Below are positions 7,951 to 17,079 of a DNA stretch of 64,000 nt, one piece after another; the stretch's first letter is position 1; every line of letters starts with the position of its first letter. The stretch is taken from contig CAWGFM010000005.1 in NCBI GenBank assembly GCA_963821935.1, forward strand, positions 310,001 through 374,000, written 5' to 3'. Source of the DNA: JAOUEA01 sp963821935 (lineage in GTDB: Bacteria; Actinomycetota; UBA4738; HRBIN12). The notes under the pieces were generated by a model. The model was not told the DNA's origin. It searched no databases and was given only the letters and a program-made list of their open reading frames with translations. A program made the translations under genes and the position numbers.

Positions 7951-8319
7951 CTACAGCACCTCCGGCGCGAGCGAGATGATCTTCATGAACCGCTTCTCGC
8001 GCAGCTCCCGCGCAACGGGCCCGAAGATGCGGGTGCCACGCGGGTTCTTCTGTTCGTTGATGATCACGACCGCGTTGTCATCGAATCGGATGTAGGAACC
8101 GTCGGGACGCCGCCGCTCCTTGGCCGTGCGCACGACGACGGCGCGAACGACCTCGCCCTTCTTCACGCCGCCACCCGGCAGGGCGTCCTTCACGGTGCCG
8201 ACGATGACGTCGCCGACGCCCGCATAGCGGCGCCCGGAGCCACCGAGGACGCGGATGCACAGGACCTCTTTGGCCCCCGTGTTGTCCGCGACCTTGCAGC
8301 GCGATTCGGACTGGATCAC
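7951..8319 (-). CDS. rplN: 50S ribosomal protein L14
   Basis: A 122-residue L14, which contacts 16S rRNA in an intersubunit bridge and is a docking site for the RsfS silencing factor. It begins MIQSESRCKVADNTGAK and ends with the conserved FMKIISLAPEVL. There is no gap to rplX. Confidence 0.97.
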   Translation of the reverse strand: MIQSESRCKVADNTGAKEVLCIRVLGGSGRRYAGVGDVIVGTVKDALPGGGVKKGEVVRAVVVRTAKERRRPDGSYIRFDDNAVVIINEQKNPRGTRIFGPVARELREKRFMKIISLAPEVL

Positions 8320-8349
8320 TGCTGGCTCCTACCTGCTCTCGCGCGTCGC

Positions 8350-8637
8350 CTACTTGGCCCGCTCGATGACTTCGACAACCCGCCACCGCTTCGACTTGGA
8401 CAGGGGTCGTGTCTCCATGAGCCGGACGGTATCGCCCACGTGTGCGTCGTTCGCCTCGTCGTGCGCCGCGAGCTTGGACGATCGCCGCACGGTCTTCTCG
8501 TAGAGCGGATGCTTGACCTGGCGGTCGATGCGGACCATGACGGTCTTGTCCATGCCGTCCGAGATGACCAACCCCGTGCGCACCTTGCGGCGTCCACGCT
8601 GGACGTCGTCCCGATCGATGCGTTCCTGACTACTCAC
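8350..8637 (-). CDS. rpsQ: 30S ribosomal protein S17
   Basis: A 95-residue S17 (OB fold, early 16S rRNA binder). The core motif GLVISDGMDKTVMVRIDRQVKHPLY and the C-terminal RPLSKSKRWRVVEVIERAK are diagnostic. The N-terminus carries about 20 charged residues ahead of the core. The ATG overlaps the rpmC stop. Confidence 0.96.
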   Translation of the reverse strand: MSSQERIDRDDVQRGRRKVRTGLVISDGMDKTVMVRIDRQVKHPLYEKTVRRSSKLAAHDEANDAHVGDTVRLMETRPLSKSKRWRVVEVIERAK

Positions 8638-8900
8638 TGTGCAGACCCTTCTTCATCGTCGTCGCCCGCCTCGTCCATCTGGGCCGCCAGCGCGTCGAGC
8701 TCCAACTCGATCTCGCGCTCTCGCAGCACCGTGTGGATGCGCGCTACGTCGTGGCGCACCTCGCGGATGCGTGCGGGGTTATCGAGCTGCCCGGTCGCCA
8801 GCTGGAAGCGCAGGTTGAACAGCTCCTCCTTCGCGGAATCGATCCGCGCGGTGAGCTCGTCATCCGGCAGCTCACGCAGCTCGTCGGCCAGGCCGGCCAT
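8634..8900 (-). CDS. rpmC: 50S ribosomal protein L29
   Basis: An 88-residue L29, the small coiled protein near the peptide exit that helps dock trigger factor and SRP. The signature KEELFNLRFQLATGQLDNPARIREVRHDVARIHTVL is intact. About 20 acidic residues (rich in Asp and Glu) are added at the C-terminus, another example of acidic tails on ribosomal proteins here. Confidence 0.95.
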   Translation of the reverse strand: MAGLADELRELPDDELTARIDSAKEELFNLRFQLATGQLDNPARIREVRHDVARIHTVLREREIELELDALAAQMDEAGDDDEEGSAQ

Positions 8901-8902
8901 CG

Positions 8903-9316
8903 CTACTCCCCCACCCTGCTGATGAACTTCGTCTTGATCGGAAGCTTGTGCTGAGCCCGCTTCATGGCTTCCCGTGCAAGGGATTCAGGCACCCCTGCCA
9001 GTTCGAACATCACCCGGCCAGGCTTCACGACGGCCACCCAGCCCTCGGGATTGCCCTTGCCCGAGCCCATGCGGGTCTCAGCCGGCTTCTTGGTGACCGA
9101 CTTGTCCGGGAAGATGTTGATCCACACCTTCCCACCTCGGCGGATGTGCCGGGTGATCGCGACACGGGCCGACTCGATCTGGCGGTTGGTGATCCACGCT
9201 GGCTCGAGGGCCACCAGGCCGTAGTCGCCGAAGTGGATCTCGGTGCCACCCTTGGCCATGCCGCGGCGATGGCCTCGGTGGACCTTGCGGTGCTTGACCT
9301 TCTTGGGCGCCAACAT
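8903..9316 (-). CDS. rplP: 50S ribosomal protein L16
   Basis: A 137-residue L16, which positions A-site tRNA in the large subunit. It opens MLAPKKVKHRKVHRGHRRG and contains the conserved RIFP-like WINIFPDKSVTKKPAETRMGSGKG stretch. The ATG shares its first base with the rpsC stop (TGATG). Confidence 0.97.
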   Translation of the reverse strand: MLAPKKVKHRKVHRGHRRGMAKGGTEIHFGDYGLVALEPAWITNRQIESARVAITRHIRRGGKVWINIFPDKSVTKKPAETRMGSGKGNPEGWVAVVKPGRVMFELAGVPESLAREAMKRAQHKLPIKTKFISRVGE

Positions 9317-10218
9317 CAGGCGCTGCCCTCCTCGGTTCCACCCTGCTGTTGCTCTTCGGTGGCGGCTTCCACCGACGGATCGACCGGCGTCGGTTCCGGC
9401 GTCGGGGTCGTCGCTTCCGGTGCGGCTGGCTCGACGGGCCGTTCGGCGGTCTTCACGGCCGCCTGAGCCTCCGCGATGTCCTCGCCGAGAGCGCCACCCC
9501 CACGATTGCCGGTGTCCACCTTCTGCGCACTGGCGTGGGCACGCGCCAGGGCGCGCTCGGTGTCCTGCTCGCGGCGGGGCACCTCGTCGCCGTGGTAGAC
9601 CCACACCTTCACGCCGCAGACCCCGAACGTCGTCTTGGCCTCTGCGGTCCCGAAGTCGACCTTGGCGCGCAGGGTGTGCAGCGGCACGCGGCCCTCTCGG
9701 TACCACTCCCGCCGCCCCATCTCGGAGCCGCCCAGGCGGCCGGCCACGGCGACCCGCACGCCCAGCGCGCCCGACCGCATGGCGGTCTGGACGCAGCGGC
9801 GCATGGCTCGCCGGAAGGCGACCCGCCCGGCGAGCTGCTCGGCAACGCCCTGCGCGAGCAGGGCCGCGTCGGTCTCGGGCCGAGACTCACTGGCTGCCTG
9901 ATTCATGTCCTCAACCTTCACGTCGACGCGCTTCTTCGTGTAGCGCTCGATGTCCTTGCGAAGGCGGTCGACCTCTGCCCCCTTGCGGCCGATGACGATG
10001 CCGGGACGGGCCGTGCGGATGAACACCCAGATCTGGTCGCCCTTGCGCTCGATGTCGATGGAGCTGATGCCGGCTCGAGACAAGCGGGTGCGGATGTGCT
10101 GGCGGATCCAGATGTCTTCGTGGAGCTGATCGGCGTAGTCGCGATCTGCGTACCAGTTGGACTTCCAGGGATAGATGATCCCCAGCCGGAAGCCGTACGG
10201 ATTGACTTTGTGTCCCAC
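9316..10218 (-). CDS. rpsC: 30S ribosomal protein S3 with long acidic tail
   Basis: A 300-residue S3, part of the mRNA entry tunnel and helicase. The KH domain (RPGIVIGRKGAEVDRLRKDIE) and the C-domain (MGRREWYREGRVPLHTLRAKVDFG) are canonical, ending near residue 230. About 65 further residues are low-complexity, rich in Ala, Glu, Pro and Thr, and predicted disordered. Many actinobacterial S3 proteins have a tail, but this one resembles those on L10 and NusG in this window. Confidence 0.96.
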   Translation of the reverse strand: MGHKVNPYGFRLGIIYPWKSNWYADRDYADQLHEDIWIRQHIRTRLSRAGISSIDIERKGDQIWVFIRTARPGIVIGRKGAEVDRLRKDIERYTKKRVDVKVEDMNQAASESRPETDAALLAQGVAEQLAGRVAFRRAMRRCVQTAMRSGALGVRVAVAGRLGGSEMGRREWYREGRVPLHTLRAKVDFGTAEAKTTFGVCGVKVWVYHGDEVPRREQDTERALARAHASAQKVDTGNRGGGALGEDIAEAQAAVKTAERPVEPAAPEATTPTPEPTPVDPSVEAATEEQQQGGTEEGSA

Positions 10219-10221
10219 GAG

Positions 10222-10563
10222 TTACTCGTCTCCCATGCTCTGCACGACCAGCGTGACGTGCGAGGTGCGCTTGCGGACCCTGGTGGCGCGACCGTAGGCG
10301 CGCGGCCGGAAGCGTCGCAGCGTGGGGCCGTCGTCGACCCACGCGCGGGCCACCAACAGGTTGTCAGCGATGATGCCGGGGTTCTGCTCGGCGTTGGCGA
10401 TGGCCGAGTTCAGCAGTTTCTCGACCTCGGGGGTGGGCCCGAGCGGGGAGAATCGCAGGATGCGGCGCGCCTCGATGACGTGCTGCCCTCGGATCAGATC
10501 GATCACGCGGCGCATCTTGCGGGGCGACGTGCGCGCATACTTCATGCTGGCTCGGGCTTCCAC
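10222..10563 (-). CDS. rplV: 50S ribosomal protein L22
   Basis: A 113-residue L22, whose beta hairpin lines the exit tunnel. It shows YARTSPRKMRRVIDLIRGQ near the start and the hairpin segment with RFRPRAYGRATRVRKRTSHVT. Only one base separates it from rpsS. Confidence 0.96.
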   Translation of the reverse strand: MEARASMKYARTSPRKMRRVIDLIRGQHVIEARRILRFSPLGPTPEVEKLLNSAIANAEQNPGIIADNLLVARAWVDDGPTLRRFRPRAYGRATRVRKRTSHVTLVVQSMGDE

Positions 10564-10845
10564 CTACCGCACCCCCGTCTTGCGCTCGTCACGCGAGTGC
10601 GAGCGGAAGGTGCGGGTGGGCGCGAACTCGCCAAGCTTGTGGCCCACCATGGACTCGGAGATGAACACGGGCACATGCTTGCGCCCGTCATGCACGGCGA
10701 TCGTGTGCCCGAGCATCTCGGGCACGATCGTGGAGCGGCGAGACCAGGTCTTGATGACCCGCTTGTCTCCCCGCTTGTTCATGTCGTCGACCTTGACCAT
10801 CAGGTGCTCGTCGACGAACGGACCCTTCTTCACGGACCTCGGCAT
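10564..10845 (-). CDS. rpsS: 30S ribosomal protein S19
   Basis: A 93-residue S19 of the 30S head, partner of S13. It opens MPRSVKKGPFVDEHLMVKV and contains TWSRRSTIVPEMLGHTIAVHDGRKHVPVFI. Spacing to rplB and rplV is three bases or less. Confidence 0.97.
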   Translation of the reverse strand: MPRSVKKGPFVDEHLMVKVDDMNKRGDKRVIKTWSRRSTIVPEMLGHTIAVHDGRKHVPVFISESMVGHKLGEFAPTRTFRSHSRDERKTGVR

Positions 10846-10848
10846 ACG

Positions 10849-11679
10849 TCAGCCCCGACCCTTCCCACGGCGCCGGACCACGTACTTGTTCGACGCCTTG
10901 TTCTTCTTGCGTGTCCGGCCTTCCTTCTTACCCCACGGACTCGCCGGGTGGCGGCCGCCGGAGGACTTGCCTTCGCCACCGCCCAATGGGTGATCGACCG
11001 GGTTCATCGCCACACCGCGCACCGACGGGCGCCGGTTCTTCCAACGGGCCCGGCCGGCCTTGCCCAGCGAGATGAGCTCGTGCTCGGGGTTGCCCACCAC
11101 ACCCACCGTCCCCTTGCACGAGGCCGGGATCAGGCGCGTCTCGCCGCTGGGCAGGCGCAGGGTGGCCATGGTGCCTTCCTTGGCCATGAGCTGCACACTG
11201 GTTCCGGCAGAGCGGGCCATCTTTGCCCCTGCACCGGGCTTCATCTCGATCGCGTGGATCACCGTGCCGACCGGGATGTTGCGCAGCGGCAGGGCGTTGC
11301 CGGCGCGGATCTCGGCCTCGGCACCGCTCATGAGCATGTCGCCTTGCTTCACGCCTTGGGGCGCAAGGATGTAGCGCTTCTCACCGTCGGCGTAGTGCAG
11401 CAGGGCGATCCGGGCACTGCGGTTGGGGTCGTACTCGATATGTGCGACCTTGGCCGGCACCCCGTCCTTGTTCCGCTTGAAGTCGATCACGCGGTAGCGC
11501 TGCTTCGTGCCGCCGCCCTGATGCCGGGTGGTGATGCGACCGTGCACGTTGCGACCGGCCTTCCGGTGCTTCTTCTGCAGCAACGACTTCTCGGGCGTCG
11601 TGCGCGTGATCTCATCGAACGACGAGACGCTGGCGCCTCGCCGTCCCGGCGTCGTGGGCTTGTACTTGCGAACGGCCAT
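10849..11679 (-). CDS. rplB: 50S ribosomal protein L2
   Basis: A 276-residue L2, required for subunit joining and close to the peptidyl-transferase centre. It opens MAVRKYKPTTPGRRG, has the OB and SH3-like RNA-binding domains (GGGTKQRYRVIDFKR), and keeps the catalytically important C-terminal VAMNPVDHPLGGGEGKSSGGRHP, whose histidine is the one linked to peptidyl transfer. The ATG at 11679 gives the standard length. Confidence 0.98.
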   Translation of the reverse strand: MAVRKYKPTTPGRRGASVSSFDEITRTTPEKSLLQKKHRKAGRNVHGRITTRHQGGGTKQRYRVIDFKRNKDGVPAKVAHIEYDPNRSARIALLHYADGEKRYILAPQGVKQGDMLMSGAEAEIRAGNALPLRNIPVGTVIHAIEMKPGAGAKMARSAGTSVQLMAKEGTMATLRLPSGETRLIPASCKGTVGVVGNPEHELISLGKAGRARWKNRRPSVRGVAMNPVDHPLGGGEGKSSGGRHPASPWGKKEGRTRKKNKASNKYVVRRRGKGRG

Positions 11680-11681
11680 GA

Positions 11682-11972
11682 CTAGGACCCACTCTCGAAG
11701 ATCTCGATGGCGTCGCCGTCTGCGAGGGTCACGATGGCGCGCTTCTCGTCGGGCCGCTTGCCCTTCGTGTAGCCGCGCCGCTTGACCTTGCCGCGACGGT
11801 TCAGCGTGTTCACCGAGACCACGCGGACCTCCCAGATCGCCTGGATGGCCTCCTTGATCTCGGTCTTGTTGGCACGCTTGTCGACCAGGAACGTGTACGT
11901 GTTCTGTTCGAGGCCCGCGTACGACTTCTCCGACACGACGGGGCGCACGATGACGTCGCGAGGTGACTTCAC
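11682..11972 (-). CDS. rplW: 50S ribosomal protein L23
   Basis: A 96-residue L23, the main docking site at the tunnel exit for trigger factor and SRP. Core motif: VIVRPVVSEKSYAGLEQNTYTFLVD; the basic hairpin RRGKVKRRGYTKGKR follows. The GTG start at 11972 is set by a strong GGAGGAGG ribosome site and by a GTGA overlap with the rplD stop. Confidence 0.96.
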   Translation of the reverse strand: MKSPRDVIVRPVVSEKSYAGLEQNTYTFLVDKRANKTEIKEAIQAIWEVRVVSVNTLNRRGKVKRRGYTKGKRPDEKRAIVTLADGDAIEIFESGS

Positions 11973-12646
11973 GATGCCTCCTCCTCGTCGGTCGCGCCGG
12001 CATCGGTCGCCTCGAGCTGCGCCGCCTTGCCCTCCATGGCGTCGAGGGCGGAGGCCGTGAACAGGACGCGATCGGCCCACAGGAGCTGATACGTGCCCAG
12101 CCCGCCTGCATAGGCGAGCCGCACGTCGGCCAGGTTGCGGAACGCCTTCTCGATGTCGCCGCTCGGCGTCGGTTCGGGCAGAACCACGACGACCTTGCCG
12201 GTGAGCGTCAACGCGGAGAGGAGCCCGACGGCCTGCTTGGTCTTGGGCTCCTCGAACCCGAGGGAATCGACGACCACCATCTTGCCGCTGGCGAAGGTAT
12301 CGGTGAGGGCCGAGCGCAAGGCGCCACGCTTCATCTTCTTGTTGACGCGCATCGCGTGGTCATGCGGTTGCGGACCGTGCGCCACGCCGCCACCGACCCA
12401 CTGCGGGGATCGGATCGAGCCCTGTCGCGCGCGACCGGTGCCCTTCTGGCGCCAAGGCTTCCTGCCACCGCCGGACACCTCGCCCCTGGTCTTGGTGGAA
12501 TGCGTCCCGGCCCGCAGCCCGGCCAGCCCGGCGACGACGACCTGATGCATGAGCGGCACGCTGACCGGCGCCTCGAACAGATGCGCGGGCAGCTCGCGGG
12601 TGCCGGACTTCTTGCCGGCCGGGTCGAGGACGTCGATCGTCGCCAT
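11969..12646 (-). CDS. rplD: 50S ribosomal protein L4
   Basis: A 225-residue L4, which reaches into the exit tunnel and represses the S10 operon in enterics. The tunnel loop is recognisable (TRGEVSGGGRKPWRQKGTGRARQGSIRSPQWVGGG). The last ten residues are acidic. It shares its start with the rplC stop (TGATG). Confidence 0.97.
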   Translation of the reverse strand: MATIDVLDPAGKKSGTRELPAHLFEAPVSVPLMHQVVVAGLAGLRAGTHSTKTRGEVSGGGRKPWRQKGTGRARQGSIRSPQWVGGGVAHGPQPHDHAMRVNKKMKRGALRSALTDTFASGKMVVVDSLGFEEPKTKQAVGLLSALTLTGKVVVVLPEPTPSGDIEKAFRNLADVRLAYAGGLGTYQLLWADRVLFTASALDAMEGKAAQLEATDAGATDEEEAS

Positions 12647-13332
12647 CACGCGCCTTCCGCGACCGGGGTCTTGACGGCCGAACGGACCATGACCAGGCCG
12701 CCGTTGGCGCCCGGTACGGCCCCTCGCACGAGCAGGACGTTGCGCTCGGCGTCCGCCTGGATGACCTCGAGGTTCAGCACGGTGACCCTGGAGTTGCCGT
12801 GCTGGCCGGCCATGCGCATGCCCTTGAACACACGGCTGGGGGTGGCGCATGCCCCGATGGCGCCGGGGGAACGGTGCTTCTTCTGCACACCGTGACTGGC
12901 GCGCAGACCCGAGAAACCGTGACGTCGCATGACGCCGCTGAAGCCCTTGCCCTTGGACACGCCCACGACGTCGACCTTGTCACCGGGGGCGAACACGTCG
13001 GCGCGCAGCTCTTGGCCGGGCTCATAGGAGCCAGCATCGTCGGTGCGCAGCTCCACCAGGTGGCGGCGCGGCTCGTCGACCCCATGCGCGTCGTAGTGGC
13101 CCTTCATGGGCTTGGTGAGCTGGTTCGCCCGGGCGTCGCCGTAGGCGAGCTGCACGGCCTGGTACCCGTCGGCCTCATCGGTCTTGACCTGCGCGACCAC
13201 GCACGGCCCCGCCTGGATGACCGTGACGGGGATGGCCCGCGTGTCATCGAAGACCTGGGTCATGCCAAGCTTCGTTCCCAGGATGCCCTTGATACCTGGT
13301 CGATGTTCTGCGGCTTGATGTTCTTCGGTCAT
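12646..13332 (-). CDS. rplC: 50S ribosomal protein L3
   Basis: A 228-residue L3, an assembly initiator whose loop approaches the peptidyl-transferase centre. Motifs: GILGTKLGMTQVFDD near the start and GKGFSGVMRRHGFSGLRASHG, followed by GQHGNSRVTVLNLEV. A short N-terminal addition of about 13 residues precedes the usual start. Confidence 0.97.
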   Translation of the reverse strand: MTEEHQAAEHRPGIKGILGTKLGMTQVFDDTRAIPVTVIQAGPCVVAQVKTDEADGYQAVQLAYGDARANQLTKPMKGHYDAHGVDEPRRHLVELRTDDAGSYEPGQELRADVFAPGDKVDVVGVSKGKGFSGVMRRHGFSGLRASHGVQKKHRSPGAIGACATPSRVFKGMRMAGQHGNSRVTVLNLEVIQADAERNVLLVRGAVPGANGGLVMVRSAVKTPVAEGA

Positions 13333-13339
13333 GGTTCCT

Positions 13340-13648
13340 CTACAGCTTGATCTCGATGTCGACCCCGGCCGACAGGTTCAGTCGTTGGAGCTCCTGCACC
13401 GTCTTCGACGTGGCGTCCACGATGTCGATCAACCGCTTGTGCGTGAGCATCTGGAAGTGCTCGCGCGAGTCCTTGTACTTGTGCGGCGACCGGATGACGG
13501 TGTAGATGTTGCGCTCGGTGGGCAGCGGCACCGGTCCGACCACCTTGGCACCCGTGCGGGTGACGTGCTCCACGATGTCGCGCGCGGCGACATCGAGCAT
13601 GCGGTGATCGTAGGCCCGGAGCTTGATCCTGATCTTCGGTCCTGCCAC
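13340..13648 (-). CDS. rpsJ: 30S ribosomal protein S10
   Basis: A 102-residue S10, part of the 30S head and, as NusE, of transcription antitermination complexes. It reads KIRIKLRAYDHRMLDVAARDIVEHVTRTGAKVVGPVPLPT, the family core, and ends LSAGVDIEIKL. It follows tuf by 26 bases, joining str and S10 operons. Confidence 0.97.
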   Translation of the reverse strand: MAGPKIRIKLRAYDHRMLDVAARDIVEHVTRTGAKVVGPVPLPTERNIYTVIRSPHKYKDSREHFQMLTHKRLIDIVDATSKTVQELQRLNLSAGVDIEIKL

Positions 13649-13674
13649 GTTGCGCCTCTTCCTTCGGTCCTCGT

Positions 13675-14859
13675 CTACTTGACGATCTCGGTGACGCGGC
13701 CGGCGCCCACGGTGCGCCCGCCTTCGCGGATGGCGAAACGCAGGCCCTCTTCCATGGCGATGGGAGCGATGAGCTCCACCACCATCTCCACGTTGTCGCC
13801 GGGCATGACCATCTCGACGCCCTCGGGTAGCGCCGCCGCCCCGGTGACGTCGGTGGTGCGGAAGTAGAACTGGGGACGGTAGCCGTTGAAGAACGGCGTG
13901 TGGCGCCCTCCCTCGTCCTTGCCCAGGATGTACACCTGCGCCTTGAAATTGGTGTGGGGGGTGATGCTGCCCGGCTTCGCCAGCACCTGACCACGCTCGA
14001 CGTCTTCCTTGTCGATGCCTCGCAGCAGGATGCCCACGTTGTCGCCGGCCTGCACCTCGTCGAGCAGCTTGCGGAACATCTCGAGGTCGGTGGCGGTGGT
14101 CTTGGTCGTGTCCTTGATGCCCACGATCGCCACCTCCTCCATCTTCTTCAACACGCCCTGCTCGACGCGCCCGGTCACCACGGTGCCGCGGCCGGTGATC
14201 GAGAAGACGTCCTCGATCGGCATCAGGAAGGGCTTGTCGGTGTCGCGCGTGGGCTCGGCGATGAAGGTGTCGCAGGCCTCCATGAGCTCATCGATCTTGG
14301 CGTTCCACGCTTCATCACCTTCGAGCGCCTTCAGCGCCGACACCTGGATCACCGGCGTGTCGTCGCCGGGGAACTCGTAGGAGGTGAGCAACTCGCGCAC
14401 CTCCAGCTCGACCAGCTCGAGCAGCTCGGGGTCGTCGACCATGTCGCACTTGTTGAGCGCCACCACGATGTAGGGAACGCCCACCTGGCGAGCCAGGAGC
14501 ACGTGCTCGCGGGTCTGCGGCATGGGACCGTCGGCAGCCGAGACCACCAGGATCGCGCCGTCGATCTGCGCGGCGCCGGTGATCATGTTCTTGATGTAGT
14601 CCGCGTGACCAGGCATGTCGACGTGTGCGTAGTGACGGTTGTCCGTCTGATACTCGACGTGCGCGATCGCGATCGTGATGCCTCGCTCACGCTCCTCGGG
14701 CGCCTTGTCGATCTGGTCGAACGGGGTGTAGTCGGCCAAACCCTTGTCGGCCTGCCGCTTGGTGATGGCAGCCGTCAGCGTGGTCTTGCCGTGGTCGATG
14801 TGACCCATGGTGCCGATGTTGACGTGGGGCTTGTTGCGCTCGAACTTCTGCTTGGCCAT
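13675..14859 (-). CDS. tuf: Elongation factor Tu, copy 1 (str operon)
   Basis: A 394-residue EF-Tu that delivers aminoacyl-tRNA to the ribosome. GTPase motifs are intact: GHIDHGKTT (19-27), DxPGH with catalytic His85, NKCD and SAL. It ends VGAGRVTEIVK. Compared with the second copy at 39449-40633 it differs at 44 of 394 positions by my count (about 89% identity). Notable differences: Met82 where copy 2 has the usual Cys (DMPGH versus DCPGH), and NKCD versus NKAD. The neighbours fusA and rpsJ show this is the canonical str-operon tuf. Confidence 0.98.
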   Translation of the reverse strand: MAKQKFERNKPHVNIGTMGHIDHGKTTLTAAITKRQADKGLADYTPFDQIDKAPEERERGITIAIAHVEYQTDNRHYAHVDMPGHADYIKNMITGAAQIDGAILVVSAADGPMPQTREHVLLARQVGVPYIVVALNKCDMVDDPELLELVELEVRELLTSYEFPGDDTPVIQVSALKALEGDEAWNAKIDELMEACDTFIAEPTRDTDKPFLMPIEDVFSITGRGTVVTGRVEQGVLKKMEEVAIVGIKDTTKTTATDLEMFRKLLDEVQAGDNVGILLRGIDKEDVERGQVLAKPGSITPHTNFKAQVYILGKDEGGRHTPFFNGYRPQFYFRTTDVTGAAALPEGVEMVMPGDNVEMVVELIAPIAMEEGLRFAIREGGRTVGAGRVTEIVK

Positions 14860-14897
14860 CGTGAGACCTCTCCTGTGACTCTGAAGGATTCCTTGCC

Positions 14898-17060
14898 TTA
14901 CTCGCCCATCACCCGGGCGATGATCTCCTTGGAGATGTTGGCGGGCACCTCGTTGTAGGCGTGGAGCTGCATGGGACTGTGCGCAGCGCGGCCCTGGGTC
15001 CGCGACCGCAGATCCGTGGCGTAGCCGAACAGCTCCGCCAGCGGCACGACGACCCGCACGACCTTCTGACCGCTGCGTTCGTCGATGTTCTCGATGCGGC
15101 CCCGGCGCGCCGTGACCTCACCCATCACGTCGCCCAGGAAATCTTCGGGCGTGGTGACCTCGAACTCCATGACCGGCTCCAGCAGGACCGGGTCGGCTTT
15201 GCGGGCGGCGTCCTTGACGCACATGGATCCGGCGATCTTGAACGCCATCTCCGACGAGTCGACCTCGTGGTAGGAGCCGTCGGTGAGCGTGGCGCGCACG
15301 TCGACCATGGGGTAGCCGGCCATGATGCCGTTGTCGAGGGCTTCTTGGATGCCCTGGTCCACCGCCGGGATGTACTCACGAGGGATCTTGCCCCCCACGA
15401 TCTTGTTGATGAACTCGTAACCGCCGCCGGGGCCGGTGGGCTCCAGATCGAGGACGACGTGGGCGAACTGACCCTTGCCACCGGTCTGACGCACGAAGCG
15501 CGCCACCACCTTGTGCGCTTCCTTTCGGATGGTCTCCCGATAGGCGACCTGCGGCTTGCCCACGTTGGCATCGACCGCGAACTCGCGCTTGAGGCGATCC
15601 ACGATGATGTCCAGGTGGAGCTCGCCCATGCCGGAGATCACCGTCTGGCCGGTCTCGTCGTCGAACTTGACGACGAAGGTGGGGTCTTCTTCCGCGAGCC
15701 TGGCGAGGCCGTTGCCCAGCTTGTCCTGATCGGCCTTGGTCTTGGGCTCCACCGCGACCGAGATGACCGGCGTGGGGAAGCTGATCGATTCCAGCACGAC
15801 CTGGTCCTGCGGATCGCAGATCGTGTCGCCGGTGGTGGAGTGCTTCAGCCCCACCACGGCCACGATGTCGCCCGTGTACGCGGCCTCCTTGTCCTCGCGG
15901 TGGTTGGCGTGCATCTGCAGGACACGACCGATGCGCTCCTTGCGGTCCTTGGTGGAGTTCATCACGTGCGAGCCGGAGTGCAGGACCCCCGAATAGATCC
16001 GCAGGTACGTGAGGCGGCCCACGTAGGGGTCGCTCATGATCTTGAACGCGAGCGCGGAGAACGGCTCGGCATCGTCGGGGCCTCGGACGATGTGGTCGTC
16101 CTCGTGGAAAGGGCGATGGCCCTCGACCGGCGGCACGTCGACCGGGCTGGGCAGGTACTGCACGACCGCGTCCAGGACCAGCTGCACGCCCTTGTTCTTG
16201 AAGGCCGAACCGCACAGCACCGGGACACCTTCGCCCGTCAGCGTGGCGCGCCGGATCGCCCGGCGGAGCTCCTCGACCGTGGGCTCGTCCTCAGCGATGA
16301 ACTTCTCCATGAGGGCTTCGTCGTGGTCGGCGAGCTTCTCGAACAGCTCGTGGTGCGCAGCCTCGGCCGCGGCCTTGTACTCCTGGGGGATCTCGGTGTC
16401 CTTCCAGTCCTCCCCCATCTCGCCTTCCCAGTAGTGGCCCTTCATCTCCACGAGGTCGATGACCCCGTGCAGATCGGACTCGGTACCCCATGGGAGCTGG
16501 AGGATGAGCGGGTTGGCACCCAGACGGTCGACGATCATGCCCACGGTGCGCTCGAAATCGGCGCCCGTGCGATCCATCTTGTTCACGAAGCAGATGCGCG
16601 GCACGCTGTAGTGGTCGGCCTGGCGCCACACCGTCTCGGACTGCGGTTCGACGCCGGCGACCGCGTCGAAGACGGCAACCGCACCGTCGAGCACGCGCAG
16701 GGACCGCTCCACCTCGACGGTGAAGTCGACGTGGCCGGGGGTGTCGATGATGTTGATCCAGTGGCCTTTCCACTGACAGGTGGTGGCGGCCGACGTGATC
16801 GTGATCCCGCGCTCGCGCTCCTGCGCCATCCAGTCCATGGTGGCCGTGCCTTCGTGGACCTCACCGATCTTGTAGGCCTTGCCGGTGTAGTACAGGATGC
16901 GTTCGGTCGTGGTGGTCTTGCCCGCGTCGATGTGGGCCATGATGCCGATGTTGCGCGTGCGAGCGAGGGGGTACTCACGGATGTCCAATCCCTTCGCCCC
17001 CTTGGCCTTCACGTCCTGGTCGGTCGCTGCCACCTGCATCGTCTCCGCGGGAACCGCCAT
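14898..17060 (-). CDS. fusA: Elongation factor G
   Basis: A 720-residue translocase GTPase. G1 reads AHIDAGKTTTTERILYYTG, G3 DTPGHVDF, G4 NKMDRTGADF. Domains II to V follow at normal length, with the domain IV tip region GYPMVDVRATLTDGSYHEVDSS. About 20 extra residues precede the conserved REYPLARTRNIGIMAHID start. I chose the ATG at 17060, which has AGGGG upstream; the next ATG, seven codons in, is possible. Two strong hairpins separate it from rpsG. Confidence 0.97.
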   Translation of the reverse strand: MAVPAETMQVAATDQDVKAKGAKGLDIREYPLARTRNIGIMAHIDAGKTTTTERILYYTGKAYKIGEVHEGTATMDWMAQERERGITITSAATTCQWKGHWINIIDTPGHVDFTVEVERSLRVLDGAVAVFDAVAGVEPQSETVWRQADHYSVPRICFVNKMDRTGADFERTVGMIVDRLGANPLILQLPWGTESDLHGVIDLVEMKGHYWEGEMGEDWKDTEIPQEYKAAAEAAHHELFEKLADHDEALMEKFIAEDEPTVEELRRAIRRATLTGEGVPVLCGSAFKNKGVQLVLDAVVQYLPSPVDVPPVEGHRPFHEDDHIVRGPDDAEPFSALAFKIMSDPYVGRLTYLRIYSGVLHSGSHVMNSTKDRKERIGRVLQMHANHREDKEAAYTGDIVAVVGLKHSTTGDTICDPQDQVVLESISFPTPVISVAVEPKTKADQDKLGNGLARLAEEDPTFVVKFDDETGQTVISGMGELHLDIIVDRLKREFAVDANVGKPQVAYRETIRKEAHKVVARFVRQTGGKGQFAHVVLDLEPTGPGGGYEFINKIVGGKIPREYIPAVDQGIQEALDNGIMAGYPMVDVRATLTDGSYHEVDSSEMAFKIAGSMCVKDAARKADPVLLEPVMEFEVTTPEDFLGDVMGEVTARRGRIENIDERSGQKVVRVVVPLAELFGYATDLRSRTQGRAAHSPMQLHAYNEVPANISKEIIARVMGE

Positions 17061-17079
17061 CAGCGGACCCCTGCTCTCG

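Noticed and set aside
9349..11685. A 778-codon plus-strand frame opposite rpsC, rplV, rpsS and rplB
   Set aside because: It crosses several genuine gene boundaries on the other strand and has no conserved features.
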